Below, piece after piece: positions 33,362 to 40,796 of a stretch of 64,000 nt of DNA. The DNA comes from Phycicoccus sp. CSK15P-2. Lineage in GTDB: Bacteria > Actinomycetota > Actinomycetes > Actinomycetales > Dermatophilaceae. The notes beneath the pieces are model-generated. The model was not told the origin of the DNA, searched no databases, and was given only the letters and a program-made list of their open reading frames with translations. Each line of letters opens with the position of its first letter. The first letter of the stretch is position 1. The translations under genes and the position numbers were made by a program. The stretch is taken from positions 124,001-188,000 of the forward strand of contig NZ_JAFDVE010000008.1 in the NCBI RefSeq assembly GCF_016888005.1, written 5' to 3'.

Positions 33362-34423
33362 ATGACCGAAGCAAAGGGTGTCGCCGTCTCGCTTTTCTCG
33401 GGCGCTGGCGGCCTGGACCTGGGCGCCGAGCGCGCCGGGTTCCACGTGCGCGCGGCCGTTGAGTATGACCGTGACGCGGCCCTGACGATGGAGAAGAACT
33501 TCCCAGGTCTCGCGTCGCCAGTCATCCAGGCGGACATCCTCGACACCCCAACCCGAGACATTCTCCGCGCAGCCGGACTCAGCTCGCGCGAGCGCCCAGA
33601 ACTGCTTATTGGGGGTCCGCCCTGCACTCCGTTCTCGAAGAGCGGCTTCTGGCTGGAGTGGAAGCGTCAGGGACTCGATCCGGATGCCTCGCTCCTGCAG
33701 GCCTACACACGGGTTCTCGCTGAGGCGAAGCCGCGTGCCTTCGTGCTGGAGAATGTCTACGCGCTGACGTACAACAACAAGGCCAGCCGGCCGGCTTTCA
33801 CGCGGCTCCTGAAGGAGCTGCACGAAGCTGGCTATGAGTTCAACTACAAAGTCCTCAATGCCGCCGACTACGGCGTCCCCCAGGCGCGGCCGAGGCTGTT
33901 CATCGTCGGCGTCCGCAAGGGCGGCGAGGTGCCCGTACTGCCGGAGCCGACTCACGGCGGCAGCTGGGAGCGCCGGGCCACGGGAAACGTCGAGCGACCA
34001 CACGTCACGGCTGGCGAGGCACTTGCGGGCTTGGTCACTGATCCTGAGCCGTCTGAAGTCATCCGCGGTAGCTGGGGACATCTGCTCCCGGCGATTCCTC
34101 CCGGCGACAATTACCTTCACTACACGGCCGAGCGCGGTCACCCGGACCCTCAGTTCAAGTACCGCAGCCGGTACTGGTCGTTCTTGCTTAAGCTCGACCC
34201 AAACAAGCCGGCCCCGACCATTCAGGCGCAGCCTGGCCCCAATGTGGGACCGTTCCACTGGGAGAGCCGGCGGCTACGCGTGGCTGAGGTCAAGCGGCTG
34301 TTCACGTTCCCCGACGAGTTCGAGCTGGTGGGAACGCGCGCCCGGGTGCAGGCACAGCTCGGCAACTCGGTGCCTCCGCTGTTGGCGCAGCGGGTGATCG
34401 AGCAGGTCGCCAGGGTGAGCTGA
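33362..34423 (+). CDS. C5-cytosine DNA methyltransferase (restriction partner)
   Basis: 353 residues from ATG 33362; an in-frame reading from 33290 would overlap the endonuclease gene. Motif I VSLFSGAGGLDLGAERAGF, motif IV GGPPCTPFSKSGFW (catalytic Cys), motif VI ENVYAL, motif VIII QARPRLFIVGV and motif X GNSVPPLLAQ are in the usual order. The variable target-recognition region lies between VIII and X. It methylates C5 of cytosine using S-adenosylmethionine and probably protects host DNA from the adjacent EcoRV-like enzyme. The next gene starts immediately after its stop. Confidence 0.92.
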   Translation: MTEAKGVAVSLFSGAGGLDLGAERAGFHVRAAVEYDRDAALTMEKNFPGLASPVIQADILDTPTRDILRAAGLSSRERPELLIGGPPCTPFSKSGFWLEWKRQGLDPDASLLQAYTRVLAEAKPRAFVLENVYALTYNNKASRPAFTRLLKELHEAGYEFNYKVLNAADYGVPQARPRLFIVGVRKGGEVPVLPEPTHGGSWERRATGNVERPHVTAGEALAGLVTDPEPSEVIRGSWGHLLPAIPPGDNYLHYTAERGHPDPQFKYRSRYWSFLLKLDPNKPAPTIQAQPGPNVGPFHWESRRLRVAEVKRLFTFPDEFELVGTRARVQAQLGNSVPPLLAQRVIEQVARVS

Positions 34424-35218
34424 GTGCCGCTGATCTTTGGCACCGAGGCGCCGACACTGTGGGACAGCGACTACGCCGACATCACGGGGGTGCAGTACGA
34501 ATTCCCAGATCGATACCGAGCTAGTGTCCGGCCCGGAGAGCGGTTCATCTACTACCGCGGGTCACGCAGTGGGGCGAACGGATACTTCGGCGAGGGCGTC
34601 GTGGGTCAGATCCGCTCGAGCGCCAAGCCCGAACACCTGATCGCTGCTGTCCACGATGTCGTGCTGTTCGAGGAGTTGGTGCCGATCAAGGACGACCGCG
34701 GGTCATACCTGGAGACGGGCTCGACCAAGGGCACGAACTGGGCCAACGGCGTGCGCCGCATCAGCGACGAGACCTTCGAGCGCATCGTGGAGAGTGCCTC
34801 CCCGACACCACCCGACGATGCCCCAACCAGCTCGGTCGGCTGGGCCTCTCCTGAACATGCCCAGAAGGTCGAGCGCTACTCGGTCGAGGTGGTCATGGGT
34901 CTGCTGGCTGCGGAGTTCGGCAACAAGGCCGTGCGCGAGATGCCTCCAGGCAACCCGGGCTACGACATCGAAGTGCTAGGACACGATGGCACCCTGCATG
35001 TTGAGGTCAAAGGAACGGTGCTCCCTGGGCCCGTGTTCCATCTCTCCGCAGGCCAGCGGCGGCATGCCGAGCTGCTCGGTGATGACTTCCGTCTCGTCGT
35101 TGTCTACGCCATCAACGTCGCGGCGAAGACCCATGCGGTGACATCCTGCCGCGGCGACGAGCTCGCGCTGCAGGCGCGCCTCGAGCCGGCATCTTGGAGC
35201 GGCGTCCTGCTCGCGTGA
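34424..35218 (+). CDS. DUF3883 nuclease-fold protein with PUA-like N-terminal domain
   Basis: 264 residues from GTG 34424, directly abutting the methyltransferase stop. The N-terminal half (about 1-125) reads like a PUA/SRA-type base-sensing domain (YRASVRPGERFIYYRGSR, GYFGEGVVGQI). The C-terminal half is DUF3883, a PD-(D/E)xK relative, with NPGYDIEVLGHDG and LHVEVKGT supplying Asp and Glu-x-Lys. The combination suggests a nuclease that senses modified DNA, but it could equally be an accessory of the upstream restriction pair. It converges on the DUF262 gene with 10 bp between stops. Confidence 0.65.
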   Translation: MPLIFGTEAPTLWDSDYADITGVQYEFPDRYRASVRPGERFIYYRGSRSGANGYFGEGVVGQIRSSAKPEHLIAAVHDVVLFEELVPIKDDRGSYLETGSTKGTNWANGVRRISDETFERIVESASPTPPDDAPTSSVGWASPEHAQKVERYSVEVVMGLLAAEFGNKAVREMPPGNPGYDIEVLGHDGTLHVEVKGTVLPGPVFHLSAGQRRHAELLGDDFRLVVVYAINVAAKTHAVTSCRGDELALQARLEPASWSGVLLA

Positions 35219-35228
35219 TGGATGCGCG

Positions 35229-36932
35229 TCAGACGGGCAGCTTCCAGACCTTGTCGTAGGCGGTTTCCGCCAGCAGCTGACAGCGGGCCTCGATCTCTGC
35301 AACGGACCAGGCCGACTGATCGAGGACGCCGCCGATGTCGTAGGGCAAGCCTTCCTTGTCGAGAATCTTCTTCTTCTTGGCGAAGTTCTGGTTGTCGAGC
35401 TTGCTGTTGACCTTCTCGCTCACCAGGAGCAGGTTGCCGATCGAGCCCACCGTCTCGATGTCGACGCCGGCGGCAATCTGGTCCTGCGACATCAGGTGCT
35501 CGATCGTCAGGTCATCCAGTCCCGTCGTCGGATTGGCGTGCCGCAGTAGCCGCTTCAGAACGTACTGAACGATCTTCTTGTCTCGGGTGTAGTCGTTGGT
35601 GAAAACAAAGCGCTCTTGGAAGGCGAGGATGAACTGGTCGCGGTCGGGACGGCGCTTGTTGAGCTTGTCCCGGATGTCCTTGAGCACGTCAGCCCGGGTC
35701 TGCTGGTTGGCCCCCGCGGCGTAGAGGTCCCGGGCCGCCTTCGCATACATCTGCGAAACGCCGCCACTGCTACTGAGCTGGCTCACCACGGTGTGCTGGA
35801 AGTGGTAACGCTCAACCGACTGCAGCGTCTTCTTGAACTGTGCGGCACTGAGTTTGGGCGAGGCCATCCGCGCGCGCATCAGCGCCAACAGCAAGGGCGC
35901 GGGCTGGACGACGCCGAACAGCGCCAGCGCCTCCAGGCTGTCGCGGGCGGCGGCCTCCTCGATAGGCCAGGTGCGTGAGGCCGGCTCGATAACCGCGCGG
36001 TACAGGGGTCCGTCGACCGTCAACTGGGTGAGGCACTCCTGAGCGGCCGTCTTCGACTGGATGGTCTTCTTGATCTGAGAGAACAGCTTGCGCTGCGCGA
36101 CGTACTCGGCCCGTGACTGCCACCAATGCAGGATGAATCGGTTGGCGTCGATCCTGGCCCGCCCATCTGATGCCTCCAGCTGGTCGCGCATCTTGTCCCA
36201 CTTCAGGCGGTAGGTGTCCGCCTTGGCGTTCCTGGTGCCGCGGAGACGGTTCAGCAGATGGTTCTTGAGGAGGTCGACGACCTCCAGGTCCTTTCCTCGG
36301 CTGTTGAGCGTCTCGAAGATGATGTAGGCGTCGTCCTCGTTGCCGTGCTCGACCCAGATCACCTTCAGGCCGAGCAGGCGATCGCGGAGTTCGAGTAGCC
36401 ACTTCTGGGGATTCTGGCGCTTCGCGACCTCCGCCTCGATCAGTCGTTGCACCTGCTGCAGCGCACCCGACAGCGCGACTTCCTCCTCGGTCGAGGGCTC
36501 GATGGTGGGGTCAGGCGGCGACTTGAGGATGGCGTTACTCAGGAACGCAGAGCTCGTCTCGGTCTGCAGGGTGAACTGCAGTTCGTTGTTGCGGTCCGCC
36601 TTCTCTAGGTACCGGTGGACGCCATCGGCGAGCCTGGTTTCGCCGAGGCTCTCGAGCTGGTCGCGGAGAACCGCGAACATGATGGCGATGGTCGTGAGCC
36701 GCTGCTGACCGTCCACGATGCGCCGGATCGGGTTCTTGGCGTCCCGCCAGGCGACCATGGGGCCGATGAAGTAGCCGATCGCGTTGTCGAAGACGACATC
36801 GGTCCAGAAGTCCTCAAGGTTGGCGGCCTCCCAGCTGTAAGGCCGCTGGAAGCGCGGGATGACGTAGTAGTCCGCACCGACCAGCAGGTCCTCGATGGAC
36901 TTCTTCTCAGGATTGAAGTCGATCACAGACAC
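35229..36932 (-). CDS. GmrSD-like type IV restriction protein (DUF262 + DUF1524)
   Basis: 567 residues. GTG (complement 36930-36932) with GGAG upstream is preferred over farther starts whose residues do not fit the family. DUF262 begins IEDLLVGADYYVIPRFQRPYSW and has IVDGQQRLTTIAIMFAVLRDQL (DGQQR at 74-78), the ParB-like nucleotide motif. The C-terminal DUF1524 part has DDLTIEHLMSQ and IGNLLLVSEKVNSKLDN, the His-Asn-Asn nuclease core. In the GmrSD family such proteins use NTP to cut DNA with sugar-modified cytosines, including some phage genomes. GmrS and GmrD halves are fused here in one chain. Expression is opposite to the EcoRV-like operon. Confidence 0.82.
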   Translation of the reverse strand: MSVIDFNPEKKSIEDLLVGADYYVIPRFQRPYSWEAANLEDFWTDVVFDNAIGYFIGPMVAWRDAKNPIRRIVDGQQRLTTIAIMFAVLRDQLESLGETRLADGVHRYLEKADRNNELQFTLQTETSSAFLSNAILKSPPDPTIEPSTEEEVALSGALQQVQRLIEAEVAKRQNPQKWLLELRDRLLGLKVIWVEHGNEDDAYIIFETLNSRGKDLEVVDLLKNHLLNRLRGTRNAKADTYRLKWDKMRDQLEASDGRARIDANRFILHWWQSRAEYVAQRKLFSQIKKTIQSKTAAQECLTQLTVDGPLYRAVIEPASRTWPIEEAAARDSLEALALFGVVQPAPLLLALMRARMASPKLSAAQFKKTLQSVERYHFQHTVVSQLSSSGGVSQMYAKAARDLYAAGANQQTRADVLKDIRDKLNKRRPDRDQFILAFQERFVFTNDYTRDKKIVQYVLKRLLRHANPTTGLDDLTIEHLMSQDQIAAGVDIETVGSIGNLLLVSEKVNSKLDNQNFAKKKKILDKEGLPYDIGGVLDQSAWSVAEIEARCQLLAETAYDKVWKLPV

Positions 36933-37046
36933 CCGAGTGCTCCGCTCATGTCGCCGCCACTGCCGGCTCGATGCTAGTGAGTTCTGCTCGATGACGTGTG
37001 AGGAGTCGGGAAGCTCACGCCCGTCGGGCATGGCTCGCGGCGGCCT

Positions 37047-37496
37047 CTACCGGGCCTGGGCCTTCCGGACCACGCGCACGATGGCCTCTGCGACGTCCTG
37101 GGGCGGCTCGTGTTCCCAGAACCGGAGCACGCGCCAGCCAGCATTCTCCAGGCGGCTCGTCGTATCGATGTCCCGCTCGACGTTCCGCGCCAGCTTCCGC
37201 CGCCAGTAGTCGGCGTTCGCTTGGGACGGCACGCGGGCGTGCTGGGCGCAACCGTGCCAGTAGCAACCGTCGATGAAAACAGCGATGCGCTGCTTCGTGA
37301 ACACAATGTCGGCTCGGCGCGGGAGGGCGGGATCGGGACGCGTGTCGACTCGATACCGCAGTCCTGCGGCGTGGATGAGCCGACGTACGGCCAGCTCGGG
37401 CTTGGTGTCACGCGAGCGGTTTCCCTGCATGGCCTTGCGCGCGGCCGGTGACGATGCCCAGGGCTCATACGGGACGGCAAGGACGTCTCCTGTCAT
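37047..37496 (-). CDS. vsr: very short patch repair endonuclease
   Basis: 149 residues from ATG 37496, overlapping the upstream small gene by 4 bp. Vsr signatures are present: GNRSRDTKPELAVRRLIHAAGLRYRV, ALPRRADIVFTKQRIAVFIDGCYWHGC (with catalytic Asp, metal Cys and His), then NVERDIDTTSRLENAGWRVLRFWEHE. Vsr nicks T:G mismatches created by deamination of 5-methylcytosine. Pairing with the two C5-methyltransferases of the island is therefore functional. The 114-bp gap to the DUF262 gene shows nothing notable. Confidence 0.93.
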   Translation of the reverse strand: MTGDVLAVPYEPWASSPAARKAMQGNRSRDTKPELAVRRLIHAAGLRYRVDTRPDPALPRRADIVFTKQRIAVFIDGCYWHGCAQHARVPSQANADYWRRKLARNVERDIDTTSRLENAGWRVLRFWEHEPPQDVAEAIVRVVRKAQAR

Positions 37497-37795
37497 GGCT
37501 TGGCTCGAGTGCGGGGGCGACCCCGGCTCGGTGCCGGCGCGCCGCCCTTGGCGTTTGTCTCCCGGTCGATGTCAGCCAGCTCAACACCTCGGTATCGGTT
37601 AATCGAGCCTGCCAGCGCGTCTGGCTCCAGCGTCTGTTCGCAGATGAGTGCGGCGAGGAGCTCGTTTGCGCTCGAAGTCCCATCCAGGGTGGACGACCGG
37701 CCGGCCAGATCGACAAGAAGCCGAAGGCGGTCATCGACCTCGGTCGGCCACTCGATGCTGGTCCTGCGCTTCCGTGCGACCACGCGGACACTCAC
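37493..37795 (-). CDS. small basic protein upstream of vsr
   Basis: 100 residues from GTG 37795. It begins MSVRVVARKRRTSIEWPTEVDDRLRLLVDLAG, a short strand and helices that could form a ribbon-helix-helix-like DNA-binding fold, and ends in a basic Pro/Arg tail. Its stop overlaps the vsr start, so the two are coupled. A divergent promoter shared with the second methyltransferase gene lies upstream. Function is unknown; autoregulation or a Vsr partner role is a guess from context. Confidence 0.6.
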   Translation of the reverse strand: MSVRVVARKRRTSIEWPTEVDDRLRLLVDLAGRSSTLDGTSSANELLAALICEQTLEPDALAGSINRYRGVELADIDRETNAKGGAPAPSRGRPRTRAKP

Positions 37796-37814
37796 TCTCG
37801 GAGAGACTGGCGAA

Positions 37815-37836
37815 TTATATATATCGACGGTAGGTT
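37815..37836. promoter_or_regulatory. AT-rich divergent promoter region
   Basis: TTATATATAT (37815-37824) and TAGGTT (37831-37836) lie in the 80-bp gap between the vsr operon and the second methyltransferase. Such AT tracts are rare in this window and offer -10 boxes in both directions. Confidence 0.5.
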
Positions 37837-37875
37837 AGCGCCACGGACCCTGCAAGTCGTCGAAAGGTCTTCAGG

Positions 37876-39108
37876 ATGGGGCGGAGCGCACAGCGCCCGT
37901 GGAGCAAGCCTTGGGCGGTGGCAGAGCTCTTCGCTGGGGTGGGATCGGTTGCCGAGGGTTTCCGGCGGGGAGCCGGCTTCGACGTCGCCTACTTGAATGA
38001 TGTTGACCCAGCTGCTCGTGACACGTACCAGGAGAACTACGGCAAGGACGTGCCGTACGACCTGATCGATGTGCAGGGCGTAACTGCGGATCGCATCCGG
38101 GAGAAGGTCGACGGCAAGCCCATCGCCGGCCTGCTCGGGTGTCCGCCGTGCCAGGGTTGGTCGACGGCGGGGCCGCGCCGAGAAGGGGACGTCAGGAATG
38201 CGCTCCTGGGTGACTTCTTCCGACTCATCACAGACTTACGGCCCATGTTCTTCGTCATGGAGAACGTGCCAGCGGTGTCTGATCGAGTCGAACTCTCCAG
38301 GGCATTGCAAGAGCTATCGCCGCACTACCGCACGTGGGTAGGCGTCCTGAATGCCGCTTCATTCGGTTTGCCGCAGTCGCGACAGCGCACGCTCGTCATT
38401 GGCTACGACGTCCGCACGGGCGTGCAACCGCTGCCGCCTGCCCCGACGCACGCGGGAGTCCGACGCGTCTGGGACTACCGAAGCGAGCAGCTCGTCAAGC
38501 CATCGGCCGACACCATCGACACCATTCTGGGTGCTGCTCCGCGACTCGGATCGACTGTCAGTTCGGCCTACTCCATGGCTGCTCACTATCGCGGTGGCGT
38601 CGAGCCGCTCAAGAATTTCGTGACGGTGGGCGAGGCGTTGCGGGACCTCGACCCGGAGTCGGGGCAGAAGCCCTCGGACTACGTGCGGGGACTCGGAGGC
38701 GGTTGGCTGCCCCCAGAGAACCATCGGCCGTGGGGCCATGGCCCAGACCTGGTGGCGAGGCTGAGCAAGGTCGCCGAGGGCGGCCGCCCGTCGTCGGACG
38801 TTACGGCGGGCAAGCGGTACTACTCCCAGGCATACGCTCGGCTGCATCGGCGGGGCTTGGCGCGGACCATCACGACAAACTTCCACAACCCTGGCTCTGG
38901 AAGGTTCCTGCACTACTCCCAACCTCGGTCCCTCACCGTCCGGGAAGCTGCCCGCCTCCAGGGCTTCCGGGACGACTTCCGGTTCATCCACCACCCGAGC
39001 TGGCAGGAGCGGCTCGTGGGCAACGCATTCCCGCCTCTCTGGGCCGAGGTGATCGCGCGACACGTGGGGCAGCAGCTCGGCGAGTCACTTGCGCTGTCGG
39101 ACTTCTGA
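37876..39108 (+). CDS. C5-cytosine DNA methyltransferase, second copy
   Basis: 410 residues from ATG 37876. Motif I AELFAGVGSVAEGF, motif IV GCPPCQGWSTAGPRR (catalytic Cys), motif VI MENVPAV, motif VIII QSRQRTLVIGY and motif X GNAFPPLWAEV are present. It is only distantly similar to the copy at 33362 and has a longer target-recognition region. No matching endonuclease is adjacent, so it is either an orphan paired with Vsr or part of the HerA-NurA module, which starts 44 bp downstream on the same strand. Confidence 0.92.
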   Translation: MGRSAQRPWSKPWAVAELFAGVGSVAEGFRRGAGFDVAYLNDVDPAARDTYQENYGKDVPYDLIDVQGVTADRIREKVDGKPIAGLLGCPPCQGWSTAGPRREGDVRNALLGDFFRLITDLRPMFFVMENVPAVSDRVELSRALQELSPHYRTWVGVLNAASFGLPQSRQRTLVIGYDVRTGVQPLPPAPTHAGVRRVWDYRSEQLVKPSADTIDTILGAAPRLGSTVSSAYSMAAHYRGGVEPLKNFVTVGEALRDLDPESGQKPSDYVRGLGGGWLPPENHRPWGHGPDLVARLSKVAEGGRPSSDVTAGKRYYSQAYARLHRRGLARTITTNFHNPGSGRFLHYSQPRSLTVREAARLQGFRDDFRFIHHPSWQERLVGNAFPPLWAEVIARHVGQQLGESLALSDF

Positions 39109-39110
39109 TG

Positions 39111-39142
39111 TACCGTTAACCACATCAGGTTTACCGGTTAAT
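39111..39142 (+). promoter_or_regulatory. direct repeats before herA
   Basis: TACCGTTAAC (39111-39120) and TACCGGTTAAT (39132-39142) start 21 bp apart, two helical turns, in the 44-bp gap before herA. AGGAG at 39143-39147 is the herA ribosome-binding site. Confidence 0.4.
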
Positions 39143-39152
39143 AGGAGACGGC

Positions 39153-40796
39153 ATGTCGGAGCTTGCAGCCATCACTGCGGACGACAGCCAGTTCGTCGAG
39201 GCGGAGCTGCTGCCGCCCGACGATCAGACTGCCCACCGCATCCTCGGCACGGTCATCAGCGACCAGTCGTCACCCACCTTCGAGGAGGTGCGGTTCCGGC
39301 TGCACCCCAGTGCGGCGGTGAGCCCCGGGGAATTCGTCTCCATCGAGGCCGTCCGCCCTGATGCGGCGGACCGCTCGTGGGTGCTCGCGCGCGTCCTCGA
39401 CGTCCACGAGATCAACCCGCACGAGGACCCGCAGAGCGCGACCGTGCGCGACGTCCTGCCGTTCGACAGTGACTACGCGCACGAGGGCGAGTCGACCGTC
39501 ATCTACCGAATCGCTCGTACCGAGCCGGTCGAGGAGCTGCCGGCGAACGGCCAGGCCGGGACGACGGAGGTCCGGACGCTGCCGCCCGCGGGTGCGATCG
39601 TCATCCGGCCATCCGCCGAGCAGATCAGCGTCGCGATGGGCTTCCCGTCGGATCCGAATGAGGGCATCCATGTCGGGAACCTGCACAACGACGAGCGCGT
39701 GCAGGTCACGTTGAGCCCCGGCGCCGTCCAGCGCCACATCCTCATCGTCGGTGGCATCGGCAGCGGAAAGAGCTACACCCGAGGGGTGATCGGGGAGGAG
39801 CTGCACTGCCTCGGGGTTCCCCAGGTGAACCTGGACGTCAACGGCGAGATGGTGAATGCCGCCGTGGAGCTCGGCGGCGTCAACCTGGAGCCGGGGAGGG
39901 GAGGGTTCACACTCCCCCTGGGCTCACTCACCCGCGAGGATCTGATCGACGCGGTGGCCGGGGTCAACCGCGGCACCAACATCGAGACCCTCATCGGCTA
40001 CTCGTTCGACGTCTTGCGCCGGGAGATCCAGCGGGGAAGCCGTTCCGCCTTCAGCGTGGACGACCTCGTGACGGAGATCGAGAACCAGGCGCCGAACCTG
40101 AACATGCAGGCGGCGAACACCCTCCGGCCGGCCCAGCAGCGTGTGAAGGCGTTGGAGCGACTCAAGTACATCGGTCCGCGATTCGACTGGGTCAGTGCGC
40201 TTCAGCCCGGCGCCTTCGTCAACATCGACTGCCGCGGGCTCCTGCTCAGCGACCTGAGGATCATCGCGGCGGCAGTCGCTCGTGATCTGCAGGACCTGGC
40301 CCGTGAGAAGAAGATCCCGTTCACGGTGCTGTCCATCGATGAGTTCCACCTGGTGGCGCCGAGCGACGACAAGCAGGTGTCGACGCAGGTGCTGCGCGAG
40401 ATCGCCCGTATCGGCCGTCACTACCGCCTGGGCCTGATCCTCACGACCCAGAGTCCGGCCGACGTCGATCGGTCCATCCTCAAGCGGTTGCTCACGCGGT
40501 TCGTCCACTCGATCGAACCGGACCAGCTCGACTCGCTGCGGGGCATCTTCGCGGACGCACCCGCCGAGATGGTTCGCGGCCTGCCCAAGCTGCCCCAGGG
40601 CACCTGCGCGCTGACCGGGGTGGCGGAGACCGTGCGTCACGCGACGATCGTCGACGTCCGCCGGCGTGTGACGCACCACGGCGGCGCAACGCCCGACGTC
40701 TGGGCCGACTTCCGTGCTCGCGGGTGGGCCGGCAAGCGCTCCGTCAGCGACATCAAGGCGGATCGACCGGAGCCGACGGTGCAGTCCGATGTCTGA
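39153..40796 (+). CDS. herA: HerA-type DNA translocase/helicase
   Basis: 547 residues from ATG 39153. An N-terminal HAS-barrel-like region (about 1-190) precedes the RecA-like ATPase. Walker A is GGIGSGKSYTRG (about residue 200) and Walker B is VLSIDEFHLV (about 392). The arginine-finger region is preceded by TTQSPADVDRSILKRL. These are the FtsK/HerA features of DUF87 proteins. HerA forms a hexameric DNA pump that works with NurA in end resection in archaea, and HerA-nuclease pairs act as anti-phage systems in bacteria. The NurA gene overlaps its 3' end by 8 bp. Confidence 0.88.
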   Translation: MSELAAITADDSQFVEAELLPPDDQTAHRILGTVISDQSSPTFEEVRFRLHPSAAVSPGEFVSIEAVRPDAADRSWVLARVLDVHEINPHEDPQSATVRDVLPFDSDYAHEGESTVIYRIARTEPVEELPANGQAGTTEVRTLPPAGAIVIRPSAEQISVAMGFPSDPNEGIHVGNLHNDERVQVTLSPGAVQRHILIVGGIGSGKSYTRGVIGEELHCLGVPQVNLDVNGEMVNAAVELGGVNLEPGRGGFTLPLGSLTREDLIDAVAGVNRGTNIETLIGYSFDVLRREIQRGSRSAFSVDDLVTEIENQAPNLNMQAANTLRPAQQRVKALERLKYIGPRFDWVSALQPGAFVNIDCRGLLLSDLRIIAAAVARDLQDLAREKKIPFTVLSIDEFHLVAPSDDKQVSTQVLREIARIGRHYRLGLILTTQSPADVDRSILKRLLTRFVHSIEPDQLDSLRGIFADAPAEMVRGLPKLPQGTCALTGVAETVRHATIVDVRRRVTHHGGATPDVWADFRARGWAGKRSVSDIKADRPEPTVQSDV

